Positions 35,664 to 42,997 of a stretch of DNA of 64,000 nucleotides are shown piece after piece. The stretch is from contig CAJOJC010000001.1 in assembly GCA_905234775.1 (NCBI GenBank), positions 1 through 64,000 of the forward strand. Direction: 5' to 3'. The notes below the pieces were generated by a model. That model had not been told where the DNA came from. It did not search any database and saw only the letters and a program-made list of their open reading frames with translations. The position numbers and the translations under genes are program-made. Source of the DNA: an uncultured Bacteroidales bacterium. Lineage in GTDB: Bacteria > Bacteroidota > Bacteroidia > Bacteroidales > UBA932. Within the stretch, counting starts at the first letter, position 1, and every line of letters begins with the position of its first letter.

Positions 35664-35736
35664 GCGGAAATAGCTCAGTTGGTAGAGCGCAACCTTGCCA
35701 AGGTTGAGGTCGCGGGTCCGAGCCCCGTTTTCCGCT
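35664..35736 (+). tRNA. tRNA-Gly (GCC)
   Basis: A 73-base cloverleaf. Acceptor GCGGAAA pairs with TTTCCGC; D arm GCTC/GAGC; anticodon stem CAACC/GGTTG with loop TTGCCAA giving anticodon GCC; T arm GCGGG/CCCGT with loop TCCGAGC. Discriminator base T; no encoded CCA. Followed at once by an intrinsic terminator. Confidence 0.95.
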
Positions 35737-35777
35737 CAAAACGAAAAGACCGTCCTTGTGGCGGTCTTTTTGTTTTG
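35737..35777 (+). terminator. Terminator after tRNA-Gly
   Basis: A stem of about 16 bp (35737-35752 with 35762-35777, one G-U) around loop TCCTTGTGG; the distal arm contains TCTTTTTGTTTT. Confidence 0.85.
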
Positions 35778-35794
35778 AATGTAGGCCAGTCCTA

Positions 35795-35898
35795 CCCGCG
35801 ACCTCAACAGACCCCCGAGGGGGCGGCGGCCGTGCCGCCGGGGGGTAACGTGGAAGCGAAGGCGTCAGCGAAGCGACGCCGCGGGTCCGAGCCCCGTT
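35795..35898. repeat. Fragments copied from the tRNA-Gly gene
   Basis: 35880-35898 repeats 19 bases of the tRNA T arm (35711-35729, CGCGGGTCCGAGCCCCGTT) in direct orientation. 35795-35808 is the reverse complement of tRNA bases 35703-35716. Between them lies a GC-rich palindromic stretch (ACCCCCGAGGGGG). These look like remnants of recombination or insertion at the tRNA 3' end. Confidence 0.75.
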
Positions 35899-35912
35899 CT
35901 TCGTTTGTCAAG

Positions 35913-35933
35913 ATGCCCGATCTGGTCGGGCAT
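35913..35933. repeat. REP-like hairpin
   Basis: ATGCCCGA and TCGGGCAT pair around loop TCTGG. The same design (8-bp stem, TCAGG loop) occurs at 44931-44951. It sits 12 bp from the pheS stop and has no T run on the pheS strand. Confidence 0.7.
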
Positions 35934-35945
35934 GACTAAGATTTT

Positions 35946-36983
35946 TTACACTTCTACCGCGGTGCTGAACTCCCTTAGGAACCTGAGGTCGTTCTCGAAG
36001 TAGTGACGGAGGTCGTTGACCTGCCACTTGAGCATTGCGATGCGCTCGAGGCCCATGCCGAAGGCGAAACCGCTGTACTTTTCGGGATCGATGCCTGATG
36101 CTTTCAAAACGTTCGGGTCTACCATTCCGCAGCCCAGAATCTCGAGCCAGCCGGTGCCTTTGCAGATGTTGCAGCCTTTGCCGTGGCAAATGTTGCAGCT
36201 GACATCGACCTCGGCTGAGGGTTCGGTGAATGGGAAGTAAGACGGGCGCATCCTGATCTCGGTCTCGGGGCCGAACATCTCGCGGGCGAAAAGCAGAATA
36301 GCCTGCTTGAGGTCCGCAAAGGTTACGTTCTCGTCGATATAAAGGCCTTCGACCTGATGGAAGATGCAGTGGGCGCGGGCGCTGATCGCTTCGTTACGGA
36401 ACACGCGGCCAGGGCAAACGACGCGGATCGGGAGCGGCTGAGTCTCCATAGTCCTGACCTGCACCGAAGAAGTATGCGTCCTGAGAAGCAGCGGGTTGAG
36501 ATGTCCTGCCGACACGAAGAAGGTATCCTGCATGTCGCGTGCGGGGTGGTTCGGAGGGAAGTTCAGGGCCTCGAAGACATGGTAGTCGTCCTCGATTTCC
36601 GGACCCTCGGCTACATCGTAACCGAACTTGCGGAAAATGTCGACGATCTCCTTGCGGACGATGCTTACCGGGTGACGCGAGCCGAGCTCCATAGAGTCTC
36701 CGGGCATCGAGAGGTCCTCGCGAGGGCCGGACGTAGCCTCGGCGCCGGCGAGCGAGTCGCGCAGTTCCTCGACCTTCGCGATTGCGAGCTGCTTAAGCTC
36801 GTTGAGCGGACGGCCGAACTCAGCTTTCTGTTCGCGGTCTACAGTACGGAACTCCTCGAACAGGGCTGTAACCACACCCTTCTTTCCGAGGAAGTGGACG
36901 CGAGCGTCTTCTACATCCTTCAAAGTCTCACACTTCAGAGCCTGAAGCTCCGAAATCACCTGCTGAATATCTTCTTTCTTCAT
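35946..36983 (-). CDS. pheS: Phenylalanine--tRNA ligase alpha subunit
   Basis: 345 residues, the usual alpha-subunit length. N-terminal coiled coil (about 1-90), then the class II catalytic domain: GSRHPVSIVRKEIVDIFRKFGYDVAEGPEIE (motif 1 region), RVFRNEAISARAHCIFHQVEGL (motif 2, near 195) and GMGLERIAMLKWQVNDLR (motif 3). The zinc-like cysteine segment CNICHGKGCNICKGTGW is present near 258-274. It lies 2 bp after a small exported-protein gene, with which it may share a promoter. No pheT is in the window. Confidence 0.96.
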   Translation of the reverse strand: MKKEDIQQVISELQALKCETLKDVEDARVHFLGKKGVVTALFEEFRTVDREQKAEFGRPLNELKQLAIAKVEELRDSLAGAEATSGPREDLSMPGDSMELGSRHPVSIVRKEIVDIFRKFGYDVAEGPEIEDDYHVFEALNFPPNHPARDMQDTFFVSAGHLNPLLLRTHTSSVQVRTMETQPLPIRVVCPGRVFRNEAISARAHCIFHQVEGLYIDENVTFADLKQAILLFAREMFGPETEIRMRPSYFPFTEPSAEVDVSCNICHGKGCNICKGTGWLEILGCGMVDPNVLKASGIDPEKYSGFAFGMGLERIAMLKWQVNDLRHYFENDLRFLREFSTAVEV

Positions 36984-36985
36984 AA

Positions 36986-37396
36986 TTACTTAGACGTGCG
37001 TTTCGCCTCGCGTTTGTCGCGGGCTTTCTTATCCCTGGCGGCGCCTATTTTAAGGTATTTCGCCCACTGGTCTTCGTCCAGAACTTTCTGGAAGGCCTGA
37101 TAGATTTTCTCGGCCCATTTGTCCTGGATGGCTACATAGACATCGTTGTTGGCTACTCTGGCCTGGCTCTTTTCCATCAGTTCGGCCCTCATCGCGAAAT
37201 AATCGTGTGTGAGAATAGAATCGATATAGAACTCCTGGGCCATATCCAGATCGAGGGAGGTAGTATATTTCTCCACCTCTTTCTCTATCATGGCGTACAT
37301 TTCCTTCTCCATCTGCTCGGGGCTTTTCTGCTCCTGGGCAAAGGCGACGGAAGGCACCAAAATCAAAGCTACAACCAGTATGCGGAATATTTTCAT
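36986..37396 (-). CDS. Small exported protein of unknown function
   Basis: 136 residues from the ATG at 37396, chosen because it gives a clean signal peptide (FRILVVALILVPSVAFAQ); an in-frame ATG at 37426 would precede it. The mature part is charged and helical, ends in a very basic tail (KKARDKREAKRTSK) and has the general look of Spy/CpxP-type periplasmic helical proteins, but no LTxxQ motif is seen. It immediately precedes pheS. Confidence 0.75.
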   Translation of the reverse strand: MKIFRILVVALILVPSVAFAQEQKSPEQMEKEMYAMIEKEVEKYTTSLDLDMAQEFYIDSILTHDYFAMRAELMEKSQARVANNDVYVAIQDKWAEKIYQAFQKVLDEDQWAKYLKIGAARDKKARDKREAKRTSK

Positions 37397-37404
37397 TATA
37401 TTTG
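37397..37404 (+). promoter_or_regulatory. Candidate -7 element of the C69 dipeptidase gene
   Basis: TATATTTG matches TAnnTTTG and lies 45 bp before the ATG at 37449. No clear -33 element. Confidence 0.5.
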
Positions 37405-37423
37405 CTAAACCACTTAAAGCACG

Positions 37424-37431
37424 CAAAATTA
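37424..37431 (-). promoter_or_regulatory. Candidate -7 element of the small exported gene and pheS
   Basis: TAATTTTG on the minus strand, 28 bp before the ATG at 37396. It faces the plus-strand element at 37397-37404, so the two promoters overlap. Confidence 0.5.
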
Positions 37432-37448
37432 ATCAATTCCAAGATAAA

Positions 37449-39146
37449 ATGAAAAACAAGCTTCTCATTGCCGCAGCAGCGCTGATGATCATGAACGCTG
37501 CAGACCTCTTCGCCTGCACCAACATCATTATCACCAAAGAAGCCAGCGCAGACGGCTCCACCATGGTCTCTTATGCCGCCGACTCCCACTGGCTCTACGG
37601 CGAACTCTACCTCAAAAAGGCCGGTGCCTTCAAGCAGGGCGCCATGCGCCAGGTAATAGAGTGGGACACCTACAAGCCCCTCTGCAAGATCCCCGAGGTC
37701 GCGCAAACCTACCAGCGCCTTGGAAATATGAACGAGCACCAGCTCATAATCGGCGAGACGACCTGGGGCGGACGCGAAGAGCAGATCAACGAAGGCGGCC
37801 TGATGGACTATGGCTCCCTTATTTATATAGCGCTCGAGCGCGCGAAGTCTGCCCGCGAAGCGATCAAGGTTATCGCGGAGCTCGCCAATACCTACGGCTA
37901 CTGCTCGGAGGGCGAGACCTTCTCCATCGCCGACAAAGATGAGGCATGGATCATGGACCTCGTCGGCAAGGGCAAGGAAAAAGGCATCGTCTGGGTAGCC
38001 CGCCGAGTGCCGGACGGCTATATCTGCGGCCATGCCAACCAGGCCCGAATCACCCGCTTCCCGCTCCATGACTCGGGCAACTGCCAGTATTCGGAGGACG
38101 TAATCAGCTTCGCCCGCGCCAACGGCTGGTACAGCGGCAGCGACGAAAACTTCAGCTTCCGCGACGCCTACAACCCGCTCGATTTCGGGGGCGCAAGGGG
38201 CTGCGAGTCTCGAGTATGGGCGGCCTTTAACCGCCTGTGCGACGGCCATTTCACCTTCGTCGACGAGTCCGGCAACGAGCGTGGCGCTTCAGCCGACGAC
38301 TACCTCAACTATGCGATGGGCTACGACCTCTCGGGCGAGATGCCGCTGTTCGTCAAGCCCGCGCGAAAGATCACGGTCAAGGATGTAGCCGACGCCATGC
38401 GCGATCACTTTGAGGGCACGCCCATGGACATGAGGGTCGACGCCGGTGCGGGCGGAAATGCATGCCCCTACCGCTGGAGGCCGATGAGCTTCAAGGTCGA
38501 CGGGGTCGAGTACGTCAACGAGCGTGCGATCGCGACCCAGCAGACCGGATTCTGGTTCGTGGCCCAGGCTCGCCCGAGCCTGCCGGACGCAGTCGGAGCC
38601 CTCGTGTGGTTCGGCGTGGACGATGCCGCAACCTCATGGCTCACCCCGATTTACGTCAGCTCCAGCGAGGTCCCGGAGTGCTTCGAGGTCGGAAACGGCG
38701 ACCTACTCCACTATTCGGCGAAGTCAGCATTCTGGATCAACAACCGCGTTTCGAACGCCTGCTATAGGATGTACAACCAGATGGAGCCGTTCGTGCGCGA
38801 GAGGATAGACGCCTTCGAGAACGAGCAGATTACGAAGGCCGTTCCGGATATGGATAAAAAGCTGGCCGAACTCGTGATTGCCGGTAAGACAGACAAAGCC
38901 ATCAAGCAGATGACCGACTTCTCGGTAAAGACCGCCCAGAAACAGTTCAAGGCGTGGGTCAAGCTCGAGGAGACGCTCCTCGTCAAGTTCATCGACGGCA
39001 ATGTCAAGGCCCAGGACGCTAAGGGTAATTTCAAACACACGAAGTACCACGACGGAACTCCCGAAGACCTGACTCAGCCCGGATTTACCGACCGCTTCAA
39101 GAAGGCAATCGTCAACGACCACGGCGACGTCCTGCGCTCGCGATAG
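37449..39146 (+). CDS. C69-family dipeptidase
   Basis: 565 residues from the ATG at 37449; an upstream in-frame extension crosses the divergent gene and is rejected. The signal sequence ends at ADLFA, leaving the nucleophile cysteine at the mature N-terminus (CTNIIITKEASADGS), the hallmark of peptidase family C69 (PepD-like Ntn hydrolases). EGETFSIADKDEAWIMDLVG and the C-terminal helical region fit the family. Probably cleaves dipeptides in the periplasm. Monocistronic, divergent from pheS. Confidence 0.93.
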   Translation: MKNKLLIAAAALMIMNAADLFACTNIIITKEASADGSTMVSYAADSHWLYGELYLKKAGAFKQGAMRQVIEWDTYKPLCKIPEVAQTYQRLGNMNEHQLIIGETTWGGREEQINEGGLMDYGSLIYIALERAKSAREAIKVIAELANTYGYCSEGETFSIADKDEAWIMDLVGKGKEKGIVWVARRVPDGYICGHANQARITRFPLHDSGNCQYSEDVISFARANGWYSGSDENFSFRDAYNPLDFGGARGCESRVWAAFNRLCDGHFTFVDESGNERGASADDYLNYAMGYDLSGEMPLFVKPARKITVKDVADAMRDHFEGTPMDMRVDAGAGGNACPYRWRPMSFKVDGVEYVNERAIATQQTGFWFVAQARPSLPDAVGALVWFGVDDAATSWLTPIYVSSSEVPECFEVGNGDLLHYSAKSAFWINNRVSNACYRMYNQMEPFVRERIDAFENEQITKAVPDMDKKLAELVIAGKTDKAIKQMTDFSVKTAQKQFKAWVKLEETLLVKFIDGNVKAQDAKGNFKHTKYHDGTPEDLTQPGFTDRFKKAIVNDHGDVLRSR

Positions 39147-39154
39147 ACCGAGAA

Positions 39155-39185
39155 TTTGTCGTTTTCTTAAGTTTTTATAACTTTG
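39155..39185 (+). promoter_or_regulatory. Promoter of the outer-membrane barrel gene
   Basis: TTTG (39155-39158), 19 bases, TAACTTTG (39178-39185), a full consensus match 36 bp before the ATG. Confidence 0.85.
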
Positions 39186-39220
39186 CACCGCATTTTTGAA
39201 CACATATTTTATTCAATAAA

Positions 39221-39847
39221 ATGAAAAAAGTTCTTATGACTCTTGCACTCGTAGCTGTAGCAGCTACCAGCGCATTCGCACAGATCTCGGTCGGAGCCGG
39301 CTATCTTAACAACACCCAGAAGTCTACCTACACCTCTGGCAGCACCTCCACCACCACAACCACACCTTCCAAGGGTGCTTACATCGGAGCAGACTATACT
39401 CTTGATCTCGGACAGGGCCTTGGCGTTCTCGCCGGACTTAAGGGTACTTTCCTTACCCACACTGAGACCGCAAGCCTTCTTGGCGTAACCGGAACAACCA
39501 AGACCAACGAGCTCTACCTCGCAGTTCCCGTTCAGGCAGTTTACACCTACGCTCTCAGCAACGACCTCAAGCTCTTCGGCTTCGCTGGCCCCAGCTTCTC
39601 ATTCGGTCTTTCTTCAAAGAGCACCTTCACCAACAACGTAACAGACGACGTTACTGTTACCGACAACTATGGTGACGACAGCTATGGCAAGGTCAACGTA
39701 TTCCTCGGAGCAGGCGTTGGCGCTGACATCATGAACACCATCCGCATCAAGGCTGGTTATGATATCGGTCTCCTCAACCGCTCTTCTGCTGACAACACCA
39801 AGGTTGGCGACGCTCAGTGGTTTGTTGGCGTAGCTTATCTCTTCTAG
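39221..39847 (+). CDS. Small outer-membrane beta-barrel protein
   Basis: 208 residues with signal peptide (LALVAVAATSAFAQ). Alternating amphipathic strands, an early Ser/Thr-rich loop (about 38-50) and a C-terminal strand ending in VGVAYLF, the aromatic-terminated signal for BAM insertion. Looks like an 8-strand barrel of the OmpA-N/OMP_b-brl type. Codon use favours C/A-ending codons such as ACC and CTT, consistent with high expression, as do its own full promoter and terminator. Function unknown. Confidence 0.85.
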   Translation: MKKVLMTLALVAVAATSAFAQISVGAGYLNNTQKSTYTSGSTSTTTTTPSKGAYIGADYTLDLGQGLGVLAGLKGTFLTHTETASLLGVTGTTKTNELYLAVPVQAVYTYALSNDLKLFGFAGPSFSFGLSSKSTFTNNVTDDVTVTDNYGDDSYGKVNVFLGAGVGADIMNTIRIKAGYDIGLLNRSSADNTKVGDAQWFVGVAYLF

Positions 39848-39870
39848 TCTGAAGATATAGAGTCAAACAC

Positions 39871-39902
39871 AAAGACCGGCCCTGATGGGTCGGTCTTTTT
39901 TG
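39871..39902 (+). terminator. Terminator of the barrel gene
   Basis: AAAGACCGGCCC (39871-39882) pairs with GGGTCGGTCTTT (39887-39898) around TGAT and runs into TTTTTTG. Confidence 0.9.
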
Positions 39903-39903
39903 T

Positions 39904-39911
39904 TATATTTG
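39904..39911 (+). promoter_or_regulatory. Candidate -7 element before parD
   Basis: TATATTTG, about 68 bp before the parD start; no -33 match. Confidence 0.35.
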
Positions 39912-39978
39912 TTGAAATAGTTGAACTAAACTTATTAATGATTATGAAATATTCTTAACTTCGTGGCGTAATGACACT

Positions 39979-40233
39979 ATGATTATGAAGACGACAACAG
40001 TTGCATTAGGCCCTCATTTTGAAGAATTCATCCAATCCAGCATCCTTTCCGGCAGATATAACAATGCCAGTGAGGTGGTTCGTTCAGGATTGCGCCTTCT
40101 TGAGGACCAGGAGCAGAAGATGGCCGCTCTTCGCCACGCCATTGAGGAGGGAATGAACAGCGGTATCGCAGAGGATTTCGATCCTGACGCATACCTAGAG
40201 GAGATAAAGGCTAGAAAAAATGGCAAACTATGA
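39979..40233 (+). CDS. parD: ParD-like antitoxin
   Basis: 84 residues; methionine 3 (39985) is an equally good start. N-terminal ribbon-helix-helix (KTTTVALGPHFEEFIQSSILSGRYNNASEVVRSGLRLLED) followed by an acidic C-terminal tail (AEDFDPDAYLEEI) that would wrap the toxin. Typical ParD/CopG-type antitoxin of a type II system. Its partner parE starts inside its last codons but is destroyed, so the antitoxin is now an orphan. Confidence 0.88.
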   Translation: MIMKTTTVALGPHFEEFIQSSILSGRYNNASEVVRSGLRLLEDQEQKMAALRHAIEEGMNSGIAEDFDPDAYLEEIKARKNGKL

Positions 40234-40394
40234 ATTAACTAAAGCGGCATTAGAAGACCTCTACAAAATCTGGGAGTACACGTCAGACACGATACTATTC
40301 TCAATTAATAGTTTCTTTTAAGGTAATCGCATCAAACCCCAGTCAATCCGGCCGGGCTTACGATGATATTATGTCTGGATTGAGAGGGGTGCGC
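40220..40394 (+). pseudogene. parE: parE toxin remnant, deleted and cut by a repeat element
   Basis: The ATG at 40220 overlaps parD by 14 bp and opens ANYELTKAALEDLYKIWEYTSDT, a typical ParE N-terminus, then meets a stop at 40319-40321 (33 codons). In another frame, 40311-40388 encodes VSFKVIASNPSQSG and RAYDDIMSGLRGVR, the ParE central region. So a segment has been lost with a frame change, and the rest ends where repeat copy B begins. The basic C-terminal strand of ParE is absent, so no active toxin is expected. Confidence 0.85.
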
Positions 40395-40396
40395 GA

Positions 40397-40551
40397 AGGG
40401 TGCCACACGGGGACCGGCCTTAGAATGGTCTGGAAGCCTGGTTGTTGTGTGGCGAGGGGCAATTTTGCCCGTTGCCACACATTGGCTTGCCACACAATAT
40501 ATCCTGACAGGGGTGCGCGTGTGGCACGCTGGCGAAAACAATTTGCCGGGG
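40397..40551 (-). repeat. MITE-like dispersed element, copy B
   Basis: Reverse-complement copy of 35448-35601 with two differences seen. Its left end joins the parE remnant and its right end is 2 bp from the stop codon of the HI0933-family gene. The internal GGGCAATTTTGCCC hairpin and GTGTGGCA terminal repeats are kept. Confidence 0.85.
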
Positions 40552-40553
40552 AA

Positions 40554-41750
40554 TTAACGGATATTCCTTGCGACAGTCATGCCGGTTGACCAGGCGGCTT
40601 GGAGGTTGAAGCCGCCGGTGAGGGCGTCGATGTCGAGGACTTCCCCGGCGAAGAAGAGGCCGGGGTACTGACGGGATTCTAGGGTCGAGGGGTTGACGGC
40701 AGACATCGACACGCCGCCGGCGGTCACGAATTCCTCTTTGAATTTTGCCCGACCGACCAGATCATAAGTATCTGCGGTGATAACGGCTACGAGGCGGTTG
40801 AGGCCCTTCGATCCGAGTTCGGCCCAGCGGATGTCGTCGCGAATACCTGCGCGGTTCAGAAGATGTTTCCACAACCTTGACGAAAGGCTGTCAGGATGTA
40901 TGTTTGCGACGAGTTTCTGCCCGTCGGAGACGGAGGTGAGCCAGGAACGCGCCTGAGCCTCTGTCCATGAAAGCCAGTTGATCAGAAGCGAACCCCGATA
41001 ATCATGTTCCGCCAAATAACGCGCTGCGTAAGAAGAAAGCCTCAAGGTTGCAGGGCCGCTGACGCCCCAGTCGGTAAGCAGAAGCGTGCCGTAGGAGCGG
41101 AACTTAGTCCCGGCAAGAGCGAGGGTGACATCATTTACGGATGTCCCGGTAAGCTCTTTGATGCCTGGATCAGATAATTTAAATGTAAACAGAGAGGGAA
41201 CTGGAGGGATTATTTCGATGTCCAGCCCTTCGAGAAGGCCTAGCGCTCCGCCTCCTGTTGTTACTACTACCTTGTCGGCACGAACGGTTTCTCCGCCAGC
41301 AAGGGTCAGGCGGTAGCCACCAGCCTCATTAGAGATCTTTTCGACTTTCGCCTTACACCTTACCTCAACGCCAAGCTGACGCATCAGACGTTCAAGGGTC
41401 CTGACCACCTGCATCGCGTCCTGCGAGGCGGGAAAAAGGCGGCCATCCGGCTCGGCGACGAGCCGCACGCCTTCCGCCTCCCACCAGCGATGCGTGTCTT
41501 CCGGAGAAAAAGAGCGGAAAGCCTGACGGATAAGTTTTTCGCCCCGGGGGTAGACTTCGGAAAGCTTCCCTACCGAGGCGAAAGTATTGCTGATATTACA
41601 CCGGCCTCCGCCGGTTACGGAGACCTTGGCAAGGGGCCTTGCCCACGCCTCAAGGACCGTAACGGCCGCGCCGGGCGTCCTGCGCTTCAATTCAATCGCG
41701 CAGAAACACCCGGCGGCTCCGGCTCCTATTATTGCTACTTTTTCTTGCAA
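40554..41750 (-). CDS. HI0933-family flavoprotein (YhiN-like)
   Basis: 398 residues. FAD-binding loop VAIIGAGAAGCFCAIEL at the N-terminus and the VSVTGGGRCNISN motif near residues 44-56 are diagnostic of the HI0933/YhiN aminoacetone-oxidase-like family; VTTGGGALG and a C-terminal GEVLDIDALTGGFNLQAAWSTG complete the FAD site. Cytoplasmic, physiological role uncertain. It overlaps codB by 16 bp. Confidence 0.92.
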   Translation of the reverse strand: MQEKVAIIGAGAAGCFCAIELKRRTPGAAVTVLEAWARPLAKVSVTGGGRCNISNTFASVGKLSEVYPRGEKLIRQAFRSFSPEDTHRWWEAEGVRLVAEPDGRLFPASQDAMQVVRTLERLMRQLGVEVRCKAKVEKISNEAGGYRLTLAGGETVRADKVVVTTGGGALGLLEGLDIEIIPPVPSLFTFKLSDPGIKELTGTSVNDVTLALAGTKFRSYGTLLLTDWGVSGPATLRLSSYAARYLAEHDYRGSLLINWLSWTEAQARSWLTSVSDGQKLVANIHPDSLSSRLWKHLLNRAGIRDDIRWAELGSKGLNRLVAVITADTYDLVGRAKFKEEFVTAGGVSMSAVNPSTLESRQYPGLFFAGEVLDIDALTGGFNLQAAWSTGMTVARNIR

Positions 41751-42997
41751 ATCAGCTGACCTACAACGTAGATGACAGCCGCGGTGAGCATTCCGTTGAT
41801 GGAAGGAATACCTACCTTAATGAGGTTTGCTACTACAGCACCGCAGACGACGCCTGCAACTGCGAACCAGTCGACTGTCTTAATCTCGATAGTTCCGTCG
41901 AGATACTCTTTCCTGTGGAGGAAGTATCCGAGGATGAGGATGATACCTACCGGCGGCAGGGTGCAGTTGAGGATGTTGAGCCATCCGCAGAAGTTCCAGT
42001 AGAGCCAGACGGCTGCTACGGTACCGATGATTCCGGAAATAAGGACCATCAGTTTCTTCGAACCTCCGGTAATGTTGGCAAGGCCGAGACCTGTTGAGTA
42101 GAGGGCGTTGTCGTTGGTAGTCCAGATGTTCAGACCGAGAACTGCTACAGCAACATAGAAGAGGTTGAGGTTAAGCATAACCTCGAAGATATCGTTGCCT
42201 CCGACGTAGATTGAAGAAACGGCGCCGAAGAAGAACATAAGCGAGTTGCCGAGGAAGAAGGCGCAGACGGTAACGATGGCCGCGATCTTTCCGTTCTTGG
42301 CGAAGCGGGTGAAGTTCGGGGTGGCCGTACCTCCTGAGACGAAGCTTCCGATTACGAGGCCGGCTCCGGCGATGACGCCGAGGTCCTTGGTGCCCTTTGA
42401 GAACTGCTCGATAAGTCCGGTGTCACCATGCTTGACGGCGAGGATCATGGCGACTGTGCCGAGAATTGCGACCAGCGGGACGGCGATGTAGCTGACGATA
42501 GTCAGACTCTTGATGCCGAAGTAGGCGCTGGCGGTCATAAGGATACCGGCAATCGCGACGAGCAGGTAGCCCTCGAGAGGCATGAAATCGGGAGTGACTT
42601 CGAGGCCGAGGAGTTCCTTCGCGACGGGGATTGCGAACATGGCGAGGCCTACGCCAAACCAACCCATCTGGGTGAAGCTGATCATCGCGCTGGGGAGCCA
42701 GCTGCCCTTGCGGCCGAAGCTGCGCTGGGCGAGAAGATCGAGCGAAAGTCCGCTTTCAGCACCGATGTACCCTAAAGAGCCTGTGTATGCGCCGAGGATG
42801 ACGCCGCCGAGGATGAGAGCGCCGATGAAGCCCTTGAAATCAAGGCCAGCGGCGAGATTCTGTCCGACCCACATACTTGCGGAGAAGAATGTGAAGCCAA
42901 GCATAATCATGAACATGGTCAGCGTTCCGCGACGCGAAGATGCGGGTACGCTCGAGTTGGAGAAGTCGAAATCGACTTTGCGGTTGTTGTTGCTCAT
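41735..42997 (-). CDS. codB: Cytosine permease-like NCS1 transporter
   Basis: 420 residues with about 12 hydrophobic helices. The first helix (FTFFSASMWVGQNLAAGLDFKG), the QMGWFGVGLAMFA helix and LNIWTTNDNALYSTGLGLANI are typical of CodB-type NCS1 permeases. Probably imports cytosine or a related base by cation symport. It overlaps a phosphoribosyltransferase-like gene upstream by 4 bp, which supports nucleobase salvage. Confidence 0.9.
   Translation of the reverse strand: MSNNNRKVDFDFSNSSVPASSRRGTLTMFMIMLGFTFFSASMWVGQNLAAGLDFKGFIGALILGGVILGAYTGSLGYIGAESGLSLDLLAQRSFGRKGSWLPSAMISFTQMGWFGVGLAMFAIPVAKELLGLEVTPDFMPLEGYLLVAIAGILMTASAYFGIKSLTIVSYIAVPLVAILGTVAMILAVKHGDTGLIEQFSKGTKDLGVIAGAGLVIGSFVSGGTATPNFTRFAKNGKIAAIVTVCAFFLGNSLMFFFGAVSSIYVGGNDIFEVMLNLNLFYVAVAVLGLNIWTTNDNALYSTGLGLANITGGSKKLMVLISGIIGTVAAVWLYWNFCGWLNILNCTLPPVGIILILGYFLHRKEYLDGTIEIKTVDWFAVAGVVCGAVVANLIKVGIPSINGMLTAAVIYVVGQLICKKK

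Noticed and set aside
35329..35673. Short frames on both strands in the MITE-like element, repeated at 40332-40589
   Set aside because: The peptides recur only because the 153-bp element is repeated; no family, and they extend into unrelated flanks at each site.
37290..37448. Upstream in-frame extension of the C69 dipeptidase
   Set aside because: It lies across the divergent exported-protein gene and hides the signal peptide that exposes the catalytic cysteine.
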